DNA of 64,000 bases. It comes from Symbiodinium natans (Eukaryota; Sar; Dinophyceae; Suessiales; Symbiodiniaceae). The stretch covers positions 1 to 64,000 of the forward strand of contig CAJNDS010000281.1 in NCBI GenBank assembly GCA_905221605.1. Direction: 5' to 3'. The notes under the pieces were generated by a model. The model was not told the origin of the DNA and ran no database searches. It was given only the letters and a program-made list of their open reading frames with translations. The first letter of the stretch is position 1. Every line of letters begins with the position of its first letter. Positions 63,166 to 64,000 of the stretch are shown in pieces. The position numbers and the translations under genes were made by a program.

Positions 63166-63958
63166 TCAGCAAGTCCTTCCAGGGTCAGTACTCTGTCCAC
63201 AGCGATGCACGCTACTGTCTCTGCAACCGCTCGGCTCTACTGAACCCCTGGTATCCTGTATGGCATCTCGCACCTGTTGTACCGAGCTTCTTCTCCAAAT
63301 GATGGGTGGCTCCCTTTGACGAATCTCCAAAGTCGACTCCGTGAGGTCGATGGAAGACTCCACCATGTGGCAAAATGCTGTGGCCTTCCGACCAAAGGAA
63401 GCGAACAAGGACTGCACCGAGAACCTCAGAGCTCGTGACACTTGGCTCTTGGCTCTTGGCTCTCCGAGCGAAGCTCCATGACATGCAGGCTCAGACCCCG
63501 ACGATGTTCCTGGCAGCTCTGCATGTCCCAGGCCGCATTGTTCACATCCCAGTCGCGCACAGCTGAGAAGGTAGGTCACATCCAGTAGGTGAACCTCAAC
63601 ACAAGGCATGGGCATGCGTGGGCCATGATGCAACCTGGGTCGAGGGCCGAGATGGGACGATGGGCCGAGCTGCTGCCGTAGCGATGAGGTCCATGGCCGC
63701 AAAGAGAAGGAAGCGTTCGGGGCCCGGTTCGGCAGAGGTGTCCATGACGTCGCCCAGCTTCTTCAAGATCTCTGAGATCACCGTCAGCGTCGACTTCCGG
63801 AGGGTCAGAACCCCGAAAGTCAGGCAGGGTGTGATCTCATCCGGCTCCAGCTTGTCCTCCAAGCCATCCTGCGCCTCCACATAGAGGATGGCGGACCCCC
63901 GCGAAGTTTGAGCGGTGGCCAAGACTAGGAGAGGCCACAGCGAGAAGAGCGGCCTCAT
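63166..63958 (-). CDS. Secreted protein, hypothetical
   Basis: ATG at 63958 opens a clear signal peptide (MRPLFSLWPLLVLATAQTSR), then AILYVEAQDGLEDKLEPDE, LRKSTLTVISEILKKLGDVM and RFLLFAAMDLIATAAARP. A second exon, about 63440-63230 in another frame, reads RFSVQSLFASFGRKATAFCH, then SSIDLTESTLEIRQREPP. Probably a secreted or membrane-bound protein; no family. Sequence downstream to 63166 is open but lower quality. Confidence 0.5.
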
Positions 63959-64000
63959 GAGTGGCCAGATTTACATCCATCGCCTCTCGCTCTGGTTTCT

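Noticed and set aside
62483-63172. 229-codon minus-strand frame as the real gene
   Set aside because: The plus-strand frames over the same DNA have more protein-like, acidic and Ser-rich composition with a sensible stop. Not excluded, but less likely.

Overview
This is nuclear DNA of a eukaryote, almost certainly a dinoflagellate and probably close to Symbiodiniaceae. Four signs point this way. First, coding sequence is split into short exons by short introns. Second, every splice acceptor I could place by frame has the form AG|G, and GC donors look usable, as known for dinoflagellates. Third, about fifty interstitial arrays of the TTTAGGG telomere repeat are scattered through the window in both orientations, about 3.7 kb or 6 percent by hand count. 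Fourth, the recognisable proteins are typical of the group: a TRP/polycystin-like channel, a tubulin-tyrosine-ligase-like protein, a sulfotransferase, a METTL-type methyltransferase and an organellar-type helical-repeat protein. No ribosomal RNA, tRNA, CRISPR or bacterial-type operon was seen. The species assignment is inference.

Layout. 0-6 kb: telomere-type arrays, C-rich tracts, two terminal-inverted-repeat elements and two uncharacterised minus-strand genes. 7-10 kb: a small inverted-repeat element and one or two minus-strand genes, one encoding a membrane protein with a Cys-rich NDDFCDC motif. 10-22 kb: mostly repeats (an 8-bp minisatellite, copies of an inverted-repeat family, an 830-bp CTA/CTC satellite) with few supportable exons. 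22-25 kb: a membrane-protein gene whose first intron is a pure telomere-type array. 26.9-32.3 kb: a long coiled-coil gene or genes, minus strand. 33.5-36.1 kb: a TTL-family gene and probable upstream exons. 38.1-41.6 kb: an ion channel. 42.1-47.6 kb: exons of an unnamed gene and a helical-repeat gene. 47.6-51.7 kb: a membrane-protein fragment, a sulfotransferase and hypothetical genes. 52.9-55.1 kb: an ARM-METTL methyltransferase. 56.9-58.4 kb: a 5'-truncated LINE with a 19-bp target-site duplication. 58.6-61.8 kb: minus-strand exons between arrays. 62.2-64 kb: two convergent genes. Almost all supportable genes are on the minus strand, which fits unidirectional gene blocks.

The central observation is that many telomere-type arrays are not random spacers but sit exactly where introns must be. 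In several genes the reading frame is open on both sides, the array carries stops in all frames, and removing exactly the array restores the frame. In the clearest case (24942-25010) the intron begins GTTTAG and ends TTTAG and is nothing but repeat. TTTAGGG carries a GT donor and an AG|G acceptor in every unit, so a sense array is a ready-made dinoflagellate intron. A different element, 134 bp with terminal inverted repeats, also forms a frame-perfect intron at 43630-43763. One inverted-repeat element (36811-36952) has a telomere-type array inserted inside it, which suggests the arrays are added at breaks. All gene models are from the DNA alone; exon edges not given as exact are approximate.
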